This document shows, one piece after another, positions 24,786-34,325 of a stretch of 64,000 bases of DNA. Numbering within the stretch: position 1 is the stretch's first letter; each line of letters begins with the position of its first letter. This stretch comes from DSWT01 sp035373625 (GTDB taxonomy: Bacteria; Chloroflexota; Anaerolineae; B4-G1; SLSP01): NCBI GenBank assembly GCA_035373625.1, contig DAOSNS010000001.1, positions 1-64,000 of the forward strand. The letters run 5' to 3'. The position numbers were made by a program, and so were the translations under genes. The notes under the pieces are model-generated. The model ran no database searches. It saw only the letters and a program-made list of their open reading frames with translations, and was not told where the DNA came from.

Positions 24786-27212
24786 CCCTGGTTCCTGGTC
24801 CTGAGTTTCCTCCTCAAGCGGGTCGTCATCATCATCTTTTTCGGGTTTGGCATGCTCCGCGAATTTCTTGAGCCGCGCCGCGACTCTGGCATGCACCGAG
24901 CCTTCGGTAAAATGTCCGGCTTCATCACGCACGCCGGCCGGCAAACCGGTCAGCAAGGTCAACCCCTCATCCACTGTCTCCACGGCGTAGATGTGGAACT
25001 GCCCGGCCTGCACCGCTTCGACCACATCCTCTCGCAACATCAAATCCTTCACATTGAGCGCCGGGATGAGTACTCCTTGCGTCCCGGTCAGCCCACGGCG
25101 CTTACACACGTCGAAGAACCCCTCGATTTTTTCGTTGACTTTGCCGATGGGCAATACCAGGCCGTGCTGATCCACAGCACCCGTCACGGCCAGGTCTTGC
25201 CGCAACGGGACTTGCGCCACTGCCGAGATGAGGACATACAGCTCAGCGCACGAGGCACTGTCGCCGTCAATGTCTTCGTAGGTTTGCTCGAAACTGAGGC
25301 TGGCTTCCATCGAGAGCGAACCGTCAATCCCGTACTGCCCGCCAAAATAGCCTACCAGCGTCAGCAACCCCTTGCCGTGAATCGGCCCGCTCAATTGGAC
25401 CTCGCGGTGAATGTCCAGGACGTTCCCCCGTCCGATGTAGGCGCGCGCGGTGATGCGGCTGGGCATGCCGTAGGTGTATCCACCCAGCGTCACCACCGTC
25501 AGTCCGTTGATCTGGCCGATGCTCTCGCCGGATGTGACGATCACATGACGCCCCTCGGTGATGGCGCGCAAGGTGTATTCTTCGCTCAAACTCACGCGGC
25601 GTTTTTGCTGGCGCAACGATTCCAGGACGTCGCTATGCTGCACGGCCGGGTGACGCTGTTTTTTGGCCCAGTACGCGGCCTCACGCACCAGATCGGCGAT
25701 CAGCCCAAACTGGGTGCTCAGCCGGTCCTGGTGTTCGGCAAGTCGCGCCCCATATTCGATGACCCGCGCCACGGCCTCGCGTGTGAACGGCAACAGGGTT
25801 TCTTCCTCACACAGCGCGCGCACAAACTGAATGTAGGTGTACTCCGACTCCGGCGTGCGGTCCATTTCCGAGTCGAAGTCGGCCAGCACTTTGAATAGTT
25901 TGGCGAAATCCTCATCGTAGGCGTACAGGGCATAGTAGATGTACGGCGAGCCGCGCAGGATCACTTTCACCTGCAAGGGAATCGGTTCGGGGATGGGGGT
26001 GACGCTGCGCACCAACTGTTGCCCATCAGGCGACTCGATGCGGATCAGTCCACCGAACAGGGCACGCTTCAGCCCAGCCCACACGTAAGGCTCATCCATC
26101 AACGCCTCGGCGTCCAGGATGAGATAGCCGCCGTTTGCGCGGTGCAGGGCACCGGGACGGATCAGGGTGTAATCGGTGATCGTCGCGCCACGGCGGATGT
26201 CATACTCGATCCGCCCGAAGAGTTTGTCGTACGTGGGGACATCCTCGATGACGACCGGTGCCCCCTGAAGCTGGACGTTATCCACCAGCAGGTTGACCCG
26301 GTAGCGCTGGTTCAGGGGAATATCGAGCAGTGAACCGCTGTTGTCGTCTTCGGCGTCACCTTCGCCGGCGCTGCGGAAGATGTCCACGTTATCCACGATG
26401 TCGCGCAAGACCTCGTCGAGATACTCCTGCACTTCCGCCTCATCCACATACTTTTCGCGCAACTCCTGCACCAGCGGGCTGACGGTGAAGTTCGCCACCT
26501 CACGATCCAGGCGTTCGATTTCGGCCTGGGTGCGCCGCTCAAACTCACGCCAGCGGCGCATCGCGCTCGCCAGCATATCTTCCAGTTGGTTCAAATTCTG
26601 TTCAATGGAAGCGCGATCCCCGGCTTGTAACTGGCTGAACGCCTCCGGGGTCAACAGTTCGCCATCACGCACCGGCGAAATGTAAAGTCCGGAGGGCGAA
26701 CGCACCAGCGCGAAGCCACGCTCACGGCAGGCATTGTCCACAGCCGCCAGTTCGCTTTGTTGCGTCTCGCGGAATTGCTGTTCCAATGCCTCACGCGCCG
26801 CAGCATATTGGTCGGTATCGAAGGCTTGCAGCAGACGATCCATAAGGCCGCTGCTGAAGCGTTCCATATCGGCGCGCAACTCACTGCCCCGTCCCGGCGG
26901 CAGACTGATGGCCCTGGGCGTCGCCGGATCGGCAAAATGGTTGACGTACACCCAATCCCTGGGCGTCGGCGCCTGCGCTGCCTGCTCATGCACGATACGG
27001 CTCAAGATCGAGCGCCGTCCTGTGCCGGTCGGCCCCATGACAAACACATTAAAGCCCGGACTTTGAATGTCCAGGCCGAAATGAATCGCTTCCACAGCGC
27101 GTTCCTGGCCGATAATCATCGGCGCATACGGCAGTTCATCAGTCGTCGTGAAAGCAAAACTCTCCGGATCACAAGCGCGGTACAATGCCGTCGCGGGAAG
27201 TTTATATACCAT
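24774..27212 (-). CDS. LonB-type ATP-dependent protease
   Basis: Degrades cytoplasmic proteins using ATP. 812 residues from the ATG at 27212 with GGAG upstream. The AAA part has P-loop GPTGTGRRS (60-68), where Arg replaces the usual Lys as often in this AAA_32/LonB-like family. A long helical insert with coiled coil spans about 130-300. The C-terminal S16 protease domain carries the Ser-Lys dyad: GDSAS (Ser 652) and VNEKIEG (Lys 695), 43 residues apart as in Lon. The final stretch (KDDDDDPLEEETQDQEPGTED) is an acidic tail partly encoded by the repeat tract, so its last residues are probably not conserved. Confidence 0.9.
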   Translation of the reverse strand: MVYKLPATALYRACDPESFAFTTTDELPYAPMIIGQERAVEAIHFGLDIQSPGFNVFVMGPTGTGRRSILSRIVHEQAAQAPTPRDWVYVNHFADPATPRAISLPPGRGSELRADMERFSSGLMDRLLQAFDTDQYAAAREALEQQFRETQQSELAAVDNACRERGFALVRSPSGLYISPVRDGELLTPEAFSQLQAGDRASIEQNLNQLEDMLASAMRRWREFERRTQAEIERLDREVANFTVSPLVQELREKYVDEAEVQEYLDEVLRDIVDNVDIFRSAGEGDAEDDNSGSLLDIPLNQRYRVNLLVDNVQLQGAPVVIEDVPTYDKLFGRIEYDIRRGATITDYTLIRPGALHRANGGYLILDAEALMDEPYVWAGLKRALFGGLIRIESPDGQQLVRSVTPIPEPIPLQVKVILRGSPYIYYALYAYDEDFAKLFKVLADFDSEMDRTPESEYTYIQFVRALCEEETLLPFTREAVARVIEYGARLAEHQDRLSTQFGLIADLVREAAYWAKKQRHPAVQHSDVLESLRQQKRRVSLSEEYTLRAITEGRHVIVTSGESIGQINGLTVVTLGGYTYGMPSRITARAYIGRGNVLDIHREVQLSGPIHGKGLLTLVGYFGGQYGIDGSLSMEASLSFEQTYEDIDGDSASCAELYVLISAVAQVPLRQDLAVTGAVDQHGLVLPIGKVNEKIEGFFDVCKRRGLTGTQGVLIPALNVKDLMLREDVVEAVQAGQFHIYAVETVDEGLTLLTGLPAGVRDEAGHFTEGSVHARVAARLKKFAEHAKPEKDDDDDPLEEETQDQEPGTED

Positions 27213-27299
27213 TGATTTGATTTTCTCCACTAAAAGCAAAAATCCCGCCAATCCTGTTTATGATTCTTGCCCAATGATGCATATTTCACGGATAAGATA

Positions 27300-28418
27300 T
27301 TAACGCCGCCCCAGGAGCATCGGCATGACAACGTGGATGAAGGCTTCATCCCCGATGGCTTTCACAATGCCGGGATTGGTAGAAGCGTTGAGTTCCAACG
27401 ACACCTGCGGCGTGTCCAACGCCGAGAAGACATCAATCAGGAAGCGCACGTTGAACGCAATCTCCAGGCCGTCGCCCTCGACGCTCGCCATCAGGCGCGT
27501 GGAGCCTTGCCCCGATTCGGCGGAATCCGCCGACACGACGACTTCGCCTTCCTGGATCGTCAATGTGACGATGTTGGCAACGTCGCGCGCAAAAATGGCG
27601 GCCCGTTTGCATGCCTGGAGGATTTCCTCACGGCCCAGCACCACCCGCGTCCGCGATGAGGCCGGGATGATGCGGCGCACATCGGGGAAGTTGCCATCAA
27701 TCAATTGCGAATTCAACACCGTATCGGTGAGCTTGAAGAGCACCTGGTTGTGCGGATGCGTTGTCGAGATGTTCACCGGTTCTTCCTGTCCCCCCAGGAT
27801 GCGCAACAGCTCGGAAAGCGCCCGCGCAGGGATGATGACGCTGAACGCCGTGGGCACCGGATGAATCAGCGGAATCTGGCGCATGGAGAGACGGAACCCA
27901 TCGGCAGCCGCCAGCGTGAGCGTGCTGCCCTCGAATTCGGCCAGGACACCGTTGAGGATCGGATGGCTTTCGTCGGTAGAAGCGGCAAAAGTGACCTGCG
28001 TCAGGCCCTTGCGCAAATCGGCGGCCTCGACGGCAAAACCATCGCCTTCTTCCGGTTCGGGCACCACCGGGAACTCTTCGGCGGAGATGCCCCGGAAGGT
28101 AGCCTTCACCGTGCCGCAGTTCAGCGCCAGCGACAGAGTCGCCTCATCCATCGCCAGGTCTACCTGATCCGGTGGCAGCGAATTCACCAGATCAATGAAG
28201 TTGCGCGCCGGGACGGTCAACGCGCCGTCGGTTTCGACCCGCGCCCCGACCCAATGCACCACACTCAACTCCAGATTGGTCGCCGCCAGTTTGAGCTGCC
28301 CGTGATCTGTAGCCAGAAGGATGTTTCCTAAAATGGGCATTGTCGTTCGGGAGGGGACCGCCCGCCCAACAATGCTCAGTCCCTTAGACAGATTTTCCTG
28401 CAAGCAAGAAAGTTTCAT
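27300..28418 (-). CDS. dnaN: DNA polymerase III beta subunit (sliding clamp)
   Basis: Ring-shaped processivity clamp of the replicative polymerase. The length is 372 residues, as expected for three clamp domains. Typical lines are PILGNILLATDHGQLKLAAT (domain 1), ADLRKGLTQVTFAASTDESH (domain 2), NGVLAEFEGSTLTLAAADGF and the C-terminal VVMPMLLGRR. AGGAGG precedes the ATG. dnaA and recF are not adjacent, so this is not the classical origin cluster; it stands alone with its own promoter, upstream of the LonB-type protease. Confidence 0.97.
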   Translation of the reverse strand: MKLSCLQENLSKGLSIVGRAVPSRTTMPILGNILLATDHGQLKLAATNLELSVVHWVGARVETDGALTVPARNFIDLVNSLPPDQVDLAMDEATLSLALNCGTVKATFRGISAEEFPVVPEPEEGDGFAVEAADLRKGLTQVTFAASTDESHPILNGVLAEFEGSTLTLAAADGFRLSMRQIPLIHPVPTAFSVIIPARALSELLRILGGQEEPVNISTTHPHNQVLFKLTDTVLNSQLIDGNFPDVRRIIPASSRTRVVLGREEILQACKRAAIFARDVANIVTLTIQEGEVVVSADSAESGQGSTRLMASVEGDGLEIAFNVRFLIDVFSALDTPQVSLELNASTNPGIVKAIGDEAFIHVVMPMLLGRR

Positions 28419-28461
28419 CGAGGGCCTCCTGAGACGTTCGGTTTTAGTTTCGATTACCCAC

Positions 28462-28489
28462 AGTATACTCTACACTTAAGAAAGGGCAA
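28462..28489 (-). promoter_or_regulatory. Sigma70-like promoter for dnaN
   Basis: Minus strand: TTGCCC (28484-28489), 16 bp, TATACT (28462-28467). The predicted leader is about 40 nt. Confidence 0.6.
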
Positions 28490-28548
28490 GAAGATGGGGG
28501 GCTGGAACGGCAGAGTTGACTTATTCAATATTGAGGTAGACTACAGAT

Positions 28549-28612
28549 GGTTGCAAGGAATTCCCCATGAATCTGCGGTTCACCCGTGGTTGGATGAAAA
28601 TAACGTTCAAAT
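28549..28612 (+). repeat. Dispersed leader element, copy C
   Basis: GGAATTCCCCATGAATCTGC, GGTTCACCCGTGGTTGGAT and GAAAATAACGTT, read in the direction of the downstream glycosidase gene. It matches copies A and B in the same relative orientation. Confidence 0.8.
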
Positions 28613-28647
28613 GACTTTCATGATGAAGAAAGGATGTGAGGAGGGAT

Positions 28648-29604
28648 ATGATACCCCAGACAAATCCAAAGGCCCCCTGGCGTGGCATCCATTTGATCGT
28701 CGGCGACAATGCCCACATGGACGCGCTGACAGGCGAAGTCCCTACACTGGCAGCTATGGGCATCAATATGCTCATCACGGAGATCAACTATAGCTATGCT
28801 TACGTCTCCCACCCGGAACTGCGCACCGCGGACCCAATTACCGAAGACCGCGTCCGCGCGTTGGTTAAGGTCTGCCGCGCGCACGGTGTCCGGCTGATCC
28901 CGCAGTTTCAATGCCTGGGTCATCAATCGTGGAGCAAAACCACATTTCCCTTGTTAATCCGGTATCCACAGTTCGACGAGACGCCGGGCCAGTTCCCGGA
29001 CAACGAGCACATTTACTGTCGCAGTTGGTGCCCGCAGCACCCGGAGGTCAACCCGATTATCTTCGAGTTATTCGATGAGCTGCTCGAAGTTTTCGAAGCC
29101 GACGCGCTGCACGTGGGGATGGATGAGGTGTTCCTCATCGCTTCAGAGCATTGCCCGCGTTGCAAGGGCCACGATCCGGCACATCTCTTCGCAAAAGCGG
29201 TGAACGACTATCACGCGCATCTGGTCGGTAAACACGGCGTCGAGATGTTGATGTGGGGCGACCGGCTGCTGGATGCCGAAACCACCGGTTACGGGATTTG
29301 GGAGGCCTCCGCGAACGGCACGCATCCCGCGATCGCCATGATCCCCACCGACATCATCATCTGCGATTGGCATTACGAAGTGCGCGATAGCTACCCGTCC
29401 ATCCCGTTGTTTTTGGAGAAGGGGTTCCGTGTTTTGCCCGGCGGTTGGCGCAATGTCGAGGCGACGGAACGCTTGATTGATTACGCCCAACAGTACCGGC
29501 ACGAACGGTTGTTGGGACATCTGTGTACGGTATGGGGTGCAGCCCAGCCCGGCGCGTTGGCGGATTTTCCACCCATTCGCGCGGCGCTGGCAAAGCTGGT
29601 GTAA
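28648..29604 (+). CDS. GH20-like glycoside hydrolase (beta-N-acetylhexosaminidase fold)
   Basis: 318 residues starting at the ATG behind GAGGAGGGAT. A single TIM barrel: strand lines WRGIHLIVGDNAHMD, INMLITEINYSYAY and VRLIPQFQCLGHQSW, then the acidic pair in DALHVGMDEVFLIASEHCP (Asp 159, Glu 160) that corresponds to the catalytic DE of GH20, and late barrel lines MLMWGDRLLD and ICDWHYE. CPRC may bind metal. There is no signal peptide, so it would act on internal sugars. It faces a ROK sugar kinase 15 bp away on the other strand, suggesting amino-sugar or glycan recycling. Substrate unproven. Confidence 0.75.
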   Translation: MIPQTNPKAPWRGIHLIVGDNAHMDALTGEVPTLAAMGINMLITEINYSYAYVSHPELRTADPITEDRVRALVKVCRAHGVRLIPQFQCLGHQSWSKTTFPLLIRYPQFDETPGQFPDNEHIYCRSWCPQHPEVNPIIFELFDELLEVFEADALHVGMDEVFLIASEHCPRCKGHDPAHLFAKAVNDYHAHLVGKHGVEMLMWGDRLLDAETTGYGIWEASANGTHPAIAMIPTDIIICDWHYEVRDSYPSIPLFLEKGFRVLPGGWRNVEATERLIDYAQQYRHERLLGHLCTVWGAAQPGALADFPPIRAALAKLV

Positions 29605-29619
29605 GCTCGATACTTCGTT

Positions 29620-30519
29620 TCAACGTTCGGCAACTTCCCGCATGGCCAGGGCAATGGCGCCGAGGACACCGGCGCGGTTGCCCAGCCCCGGCGGGACGAT
29701 GTAGGCGTCAATGTCGCGCAGGATTTCGGGAACGCGAACGTAGTCGTTGAGCAGGGTCTGCACCTCGCGGCGGATCAGGGGGAAGAGATGCATCTGCTGC
29801 ATCACGCCGCCGCCGAGGATGATGCGCTGCGGACAGAGTGTGAGGACGAAGTTGGCGCACGCCAGCCCAATGTAGTGTGCCTCCAATGCCCACGCGGGAT
29901 GGTCAGGTGGGAGCGTTTCGGCGCGTTGACCCCAGCGGGCTTCGATGGCCGGTCCCTTGGCCAGTCCCTCGAAGCAGTCGTCGTGGTAGGGACAGTTGCC
30001 GGGGAAGGGGTCCACGTCGTAGTCGTGGGGCAGGCGGATGTGGCCCATCTCCGTGTGCATCAGGCCGTGCAGCAGGCGGCCTTCCACCATTGCGCCGCCG
30101 CCGATTCCCGTGCCGATGGTGAGGTAGATAAACGTATCCAGCCCCTGTGCCGCGCCCCATGTGCCTTCGCCCAACGCCGCCCCGTTGACGTCCGTATCGA
30201 AGCCGACGGGAATGTCCAGCGCGTCGCGCACCGAGCTGGCGAAGGGCGTGTTGAGCCACTCCAGCTTGGGCGTGGAGGTGATGTAGCCCCAAGTGGGGGA
30301 GCGCGGATTTGGGTCCACCGGCCCGAACGAGGCGATGCCCACCGCACGCAGTGTCACACCGCGCGCCATCACGCCACGAAAGAAAGCAATAGCCTGTCCG
30401 ATGGTCTCTTCCGGCGTCGTTGTCGGAAACCGGATTTCATCCACGATGTTGTCGGGACCGCTGCCCACCGCGCAAACGAATTTTGTACCGCCCGCCTCGA
30501 TGCCGCCGAATAGCTCCAT
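29620..30519 (-). CDS. ROK-family sugar kinase, fructokinase-like
   Basis: Phosphorylates a hexose with ATP. 299 residues with GGAGG before the ATG. The phosphate motif is IEAGGTKFVCAVG (7-19), the ROK segment is LTIGTGIGGGAMVEG and the zinc site is GHIRLPHDYD...CPYHDDC (His 160, Cys 176, His 179, Cys 182), arranged as in YdhR-type fructokinases. A C-terminal LGGGVMQQ adenosine-site line is present. It lies downstream of pstB (70 bp) on the same strand and converges with the GH20-like gene. Confidence 0.88.
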   Translation of the reverse strand: MELFGGIEAGGTKFVCAVGSGPDNIVDEIRFPTTTPEETIGQAIAFFRGVMARGVTLRAVGIASFGPVDPNPRSPTWGYITSTPKLEWLNTPFASSVRDALDIPVGFDTDVNGAALGEGTWGAAQGLDTFIYLTIGTGIGGGAMVEGRLLHGLMHTEMGHIRLPHDYDVDPFPGNCPYHDDCFEGLAKGPAIEARWGQRAETLPPDHPAWALEAHYIGLACANFVLTLCPQRIILGGGVMQQMHLFPLIRREVQTLLNDYVRVPEILRDIDAYIVPPGLGNRAGVLGAIALAMREVAER

Positions 30520-30589
30520 AATGCCTCCAAAGGTGAGGATTGGTAATCAGGAATCAGGGATCGGGATTCGCTACTCCCTACTCCCTTTT

Positions 30590-31366
30590 CTATCCAAACC
30601 GCCCGGTGATGTAGTCTTCCGTTTTGGGATGCCTGGGTTTGAGGAACATCTCGCGTCCGGTGCTGTGCTCGATCAGTTCGCCTTGCAGGAAGAACGCCGC
30701 CCAATCGGCCACCCGTGCGGCCTGCTGGACGCTGTGCGGCACGATGACAAAAGTGTAGCTGGATTTCAATTCCTGCATCGTCGCTTCGATTTTGGCAGTG
30801 GAAATGGGATCGAGGCCGGAGGTCGGTTCATCCAGCAAGATGACCTCCGGTTGCAGGGCGAGCACGCGCGCCAGGCACAGGCGCTGCTGCTGTCCGCCGG
30901 AAAGTGCGTGCGCGGGATCCGCCAGGCGATCGTGGACCTCGTCCCACAATGCCGATTGTTGCAGCGAACGTGTCACGGCAGCATCGAGCGTTGCCCGGTC
31001 GCGCACGCCGGCCAGTTCCAGGCCGTAGGTGATGTTGCGGTAGATGCTCATCGGCAGGACAACGGGCCGCGCGAAGACGATGCCCACGCGCCGTCGCAGG
31101 CGTACAACATCGTAGTCCGGTCGGGTGATGTCCTCACCATCCAGATAAATGTGCCCGGTCTGTTCGACGACGTCCGTCAAGTCGTTGAGGCGATTCATGG
31201 CCCGCAGGATGGTGCTCTTGCCGCCGCCGGCCGGGCCGAAAAGCACGTTGATCTGGTTGGCGTAAATGTCCAATGTGATGGCATGCAGGCTCTCTGTGCC
31301 GTCGGAATAGCGCAGGCCGAAGTTCTCGATGCGGATTTTGACGTTAGGGGCCATCGTAAATTTCAC
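30590..31366 (-). CDS. pstB: Phosphate ABC transporter ATP-binding protein
   Basis: ATPase of the high-affinity phosphate importer. 258 residues starting at GTG, which overlaps the pstA stop by 4 bp (GTGA); an ATG four codons later is possible. Walker A is GPAGGGKST (44-52; usual PstB has GPSGCGKST), the signature LSGGQQQRLCLARVLA and Walker B VILLDEPTSGLDP. The line FARPVVLPMSIYRNITYG is typical of PstB. It is the last gene of pstSCAB; no phoU follows, and the ROK kinase comes next. Confidence 0.95.
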   Translation of the reverse strand: MKFTMAPNVKIRIENFGLRYSDGTESLHAITLDIYANQINVLFGPAGGGKSTILRAMNRLNDLTDVVEQTGHIYLDGEDITRPDYDVVRLRRRVGIVFARPVVLPMSIYRNITYGLELAGVRDRATLDAAVTRSLQQSALWDEVHDRLADPAHALSGGQQQRLCLARVLALQPEVILLDEPTSGLDPISTAKIEATMQELKSSYTFVIVPHSVQQAARVADWAAFFLQGELIEHSTGREMFLKPRHPKTEDYITGRFG

Positions 31367-32232
31367 CAGAACCTTTGTTTGCGATAATGATTGCGGATGA
31401 GCGTGGCGACGAGGTTCATCGAGAGAACGAAGATCAGCAGCACTAACGCCGTCCCATACTGAATGTGAATCGGCATCCCCGGCACCTGGGTACTGATGAC
31501 GAAAAGGTGATAGGGCAGGGCCATGGTTTGATCGAAAATGGATTTGGGCAGGCGCGGCAGGAAAAACGCCGCTACCGTGAACAGAATGGGCGCGGTTTCT
31601 CCGGCGGCGCGTTCCAGCCCCAAAATTACGCCGGTGATGATGCCCGGCAATGCCTGTGGCAGCACAACCCGCCGGATGGTTTGCCAGCGCGTCCCCCCCA
31701 GACTGATGCTGACCAGCCGGAACGATTGCGGCACCGCACGCAACGCCTCTTCCGCCGTGCTGATGATGACCGGCAGCGTCATAATTCCCAGGGTCAGTGA
31801 TCCTGCAAGGATGGATGTCCCAAAATTGAGGAAAATGACGAACAGGCCCAGCCCGAAGAGACCGTAGACGACGGAAGGGATGCCTGCCAGGTTGATGATG
31901 GCAACGCGGATGGCGCGGGTGAGGGTGTTGTCCTTCGCGTATTCAGAAAGATAGATCGCCGCACCGATGCCGATGGGGACGGCAACGACGGCAGTGCCGA
32001 AGGTGAGCCACAGGGTCCCGACGATCGCGGGAAGCAAACCGCCGGACTTCATCCCGTTGTAAGGAAACGCGGTGAGGAATTCCCAATTGATGGCGCTTGC
32101 GCCTTCGTAAACAATGTAGCCGACGATGAGGAAGATGGGCACGACAACGACAAACGCCGCCAGTGTGATAAGGATGAAGGCAATGCGCTGTGAAGTCTGG
32201 CGGGATAAGCGGGGCAGTTTCGTGGGCATCAT
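31363..32232 (-). CDS. pstA: Phosphate ABC transporter permease
   Basis: Inner-membrane channel subunit, 289 residues with six predicted helices. The permease loop reads EEALRAVPQSFRLVSISLGG TRWQTI in the expected position before LPQALPGIITGVILG. The start ATG overlaps the pstC stop by 4 bp (ATGA). It partners PstC in the membrane and PstB in the cytoplasm. Confidence 0.95.
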   Translation of the reverse strand: MMPTKLPRLSRQTSQRIAFILITLAAFVVVVPIFLIVGYIVYEGASAINWEFLTAFPYNGMKSGGLLPAIVGTLWLTFGTAVVAVPIGIGAAIYLSEYAKDNTLTRAIRVAIINLAGIPSVVYGLFGLGLFVIFLNFGTSILAGSLTLGIMTLPVIISTAEEALRAVPQSFRLVSISLGGTRWQTIRRVVLPQALPGIITGVILGLERAAGETAPILFTVAAFFLPRLPKSIFDQTMALPYHLFVISTQVPGMPIHIQYGTALVLLIFVLSMNLVATLIRNHYRKQRFW

Positions 32233-33149
32233 GCTAACATCCTCTCCGCACGCTTGATCTGGCGGAAAACGACCGAGGCCGCGGCCATATTCACAATGAA
32301 GGTGATAATGAACAGCGTCAGCCCTACGGCGAAGAGCACGTGATAGTGCGGGCTTCCCTGCGCCACCTCACCCATTTCGGCGGCGATGGTTGCCGTCATC
32401 GTGCGCACCGGCATAAAGAGGTCGCGCAGGCCTGCAGGAACCCGCGCCGCATTGCCCGTGACCATCATCACGGTCATCGTCTCGCCGATGGCGCGGCCCA
32501 CACCCAACATCAACGCCATCAGCACACCGGAGCGGCCGGCGGGCAGCACGATGCGCCAGATCACCTGCCAGCGCGTCATCCCCAACGCCAGCCCGGCATC
32601 GCGGTAAGTCTTGGGGACGGTGTCAAGCACATCCTCGGCCACGCTGACGACCGTAGGCAGCGCCATCCACGCCAGCAACAGCATGCCGGTAAAGGCGGTG
32701 AGGCCGGTTGGAATGTCCAGCGCGACACGGATGGCCGGGGCGAAAGCCAGCATCCCGATGAACCCGATGACGACGGAAGGGATGCCTGCCAGCACTTCGA
32801 CGAAAGGCTTGAGGATGTTGCGCACCCATTCCGGCGCAATCTCGGCGATGAAGATCGCCGTCGCCAGTCCCAACGGCAGCGAGATCACTGCTGCACCGAG
32901 TGTCACAATCATCGAACCCATGACCAGTGGCAGCAGGCCGAAGTAGTTTTCGATGGGATACCAGCGTGTGGCAAGCAAGCTCGACAGTGGCACCTTGAAG
33001 AAAGCCGGCACCCCCTCTTTGATGAGGAACAGGAAGATCAGCACGACCAGGACAATGGCCGAAACGCCGGATACCAGGATAGCGCGTTCAATAAAGAATT
33101 CCGACCATGAAAGCGATCGTTTTTCTTGTTCTTCGTGCTCGTTAGTCAT
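32229..33149 (-). CDS. pstC: Phosphate ABC transporter permease
   Basis: Second channel subunit, 306 residues, six helices. Typical lines are LATRWYPIENYFGLLPLVMG near the N-terminus and EDVLDTVPKTYRDAGLALGM as the ATPase-contact loop. It starts 27 bp after the pstS stop. The short leader AACGACTTTCATAGGAAA resembles the first part of dispersed element copy B. Confidence 0.95.
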   Translation of the reverse strand: MTNEHEEQEKRSLSWSEFFIERAILVSGVSAIVLVVLIFLFLIKEGVPAFFKVPLSSLLATRWYPIENYFGLLPLVMGSMIVTLGAAVISLPLGLATAIFIAEIAPEWVRNILKPFVEVLAGIPSVVIGFIGMLAFAPAIRVALDIPTGLTAFTGMLLLAWMALPTVVSVAEDVLDTVPKTYRDAGLALGMTRWQVIWRIVLPAGRSGVLMALMLGVGRAIGETMTVMMVTGNAARVPAGLRDLFMPVRTMTATIAAEMGEVAQGSPHYHVLFAVGLTLFIITFIVNMAAASVVFRQIKRAERMLA

Positions 33150-33176
33150 AGCAGTTTCCTATGAAAGTCGTTATTC

Positions 33177-34076
33177 TCATTCGGTCATTATCGGCACGAA
33201 CCCCAGTTCCAGGACGATTTGTTGGGCTTCCGGGCTGAGGACCCATTCCAGGTAGGCTTTGATCTGACCTTGCGGTTCGCCGGCAGTGTACATATACAGG
33301 TCGCGGGCGATGGGATACAATCCCGCGTTGACCGTCTCGGCGGTCGGCGGATAGTAAGGCTGACCCGGCCCGCGACTCACGGCAATCGTTTTCATATCCG
33401 GTGTGACGTAGCCCAGGCCGTCGTAGCCGATGGCATTGGGGTTCTGGCGGACTTCGGCGCCGATCCCCTCCGATGAGGGCAGTAACAGTGTGTCCGGCGA
33501 GAAGAGCGTTTTGTTGTTTTTTTGCCCCAGGCGGATGACTTCTTCCAGGAAGTAGACGTGGGTGCCGGAGTTCGTCTCGCGCGAGAGCAGCACGATGGGG
33601 CGGTCTTCACCGCCGACTTCTTTCCAATTGGTGATCTTGCCACTGTAGATGTCGGAGATCTGCTGGAGTGTCAGCTCGTTCACGGGATTGCTCGGATGGA
33701 CGATGATGGCGATGGCGTCGCGGGCCACCACAAATTCGACCGGCTCGATGCCGTTGGCGTATGCGGATTCCAGTTCCTCGGCCTTGATCTGGCGCGAGGC
33801 GTTGGCGATGTCCACTGTGCCGTTGATGAGCGCTGCAATGCCGGTCCCTGATCCGCCGCCGGTAACAGCGATACGCACATCGGGTTGGAGAAGCTGATAC
33901 TGCTCGGCCCAGGCCAGCGCCAGGTTGACCAGGGTATCGGAGCCTTTGTTCTGGATGGTCGCCGACACATCGCCGGTGGTGGTTCCCGGGTTTCGCTGCC
34001 CACATCCGACGAGCGTCAGTCCCATCAAGAGCAGTGCAATCAGCTTAATGGTTGAGTGTGTGTTCTTGTTTCGCAC
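33177..34076 (-). CDS. pstS: Phosphate-binding lipoprotein of the Pst transporter
   Basis: Captures phosphate outside the membrane and delivers it to PstCA. 299 residues from a GTG. The lipobox is LTLVGCGQ with Cys 25 as the lipidated residue. Phosphate-site lines are KGSDTLVNLALAWAEQY, GGGSGTGIAALINGTVDIA, SRETNSGTHVYFLEEV and NAIGYDGLGYV. No ribosome site precedes the GTG; the promoter places the transcript start about two bases before it, so the mRNA may be leaderless. Confidence 0.95.
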   Translation of the reverse strand: MRNKNTHSTIKLIALLLMGLTLVGCGQRNPGTTTGDVSATIQNKGSDTLVNLALAWAEQYQLLQPDVRIAVTGGGSGTGIAALINGTVDIANASRQIKAEELESAYANGIEPVEFVVARDAIAIIVHPSNPVNELTLQQISDIYSGKITNWKEVGGEDRPIVLLSRETNSGTHVYFLEEVIRLGQKNNKTLFSPDTLLLPSSEGIGAEVRQNPNAIGYDGLGYVTPDMKTIAVSRGPGQPYYPPTAETVNAGLYPIARDLYMYTAGEPQGQIKAYLEWVLSPEAQQIVLELGFVPIMTE

Positions 34077-34084
34077 AATGAAAC

Positions 34085-34112
34085 ATTATAACGGCAACGG
34101 GTGAAAAAACAA
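34085..34112 (-). promoter_or_regulatory. Sigma70-like promoter for pstSCAB
   Basis: Minus strand: TTGTTT (34107-34112), 16 bp, TATAAT (34085-34090), only 8 bp upstream of the GTG at 34076. No clear Pho-box direct repeat was recognised in the 249-bp gap to the divergent giant gene. Confidence 0.65.
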
Positions 34113-34270
34113 CTACAGCGCAGGGTCTCATCATTCAAGCCAGATGAAGTCACTGTAACGAGCAGGATAACCTGACTACAGCTCTTTTGGGGCATTTCAG
34201 AATCAGGGCCACTAATGGAATTGCCACATAATTGCTACAAGACACAAATGTTATATTGGCCGAGGGAGAG

Positions 34271-34276
34271 TATAAT
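34271..34276 (+). promoter_or_regulatory. Possible -10 box for the giant surface protein
   Basis: TATAAT 49 bp before the ATG. No good -35 box stands 16-18 bp upstream, so it is a weak or activator-dependent candidate. The rest of the 34113-34325 gap holds nothing recognisable. Confidence 0.35.
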
Positions 34277-34325
34277 GAAGATGTAAGAATAATCCCTATG
34301 ACAGTGCGTTGAGGGAGGTGATACC

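Noticed and set aside
24852..25898. A 348-codon plus-strand open frame opposite the protease gene
   Set aside because: Antisense to the LonB-type protease domain with its intact Ser-Lys dyad; composition is that of a shadow frame.
27300..28418. Replication origin near dnaN
   Set aside because: No dnaA, recF or gyrB neighbours and no cluster of DnaA boxes noticed; dnaN stands alone.
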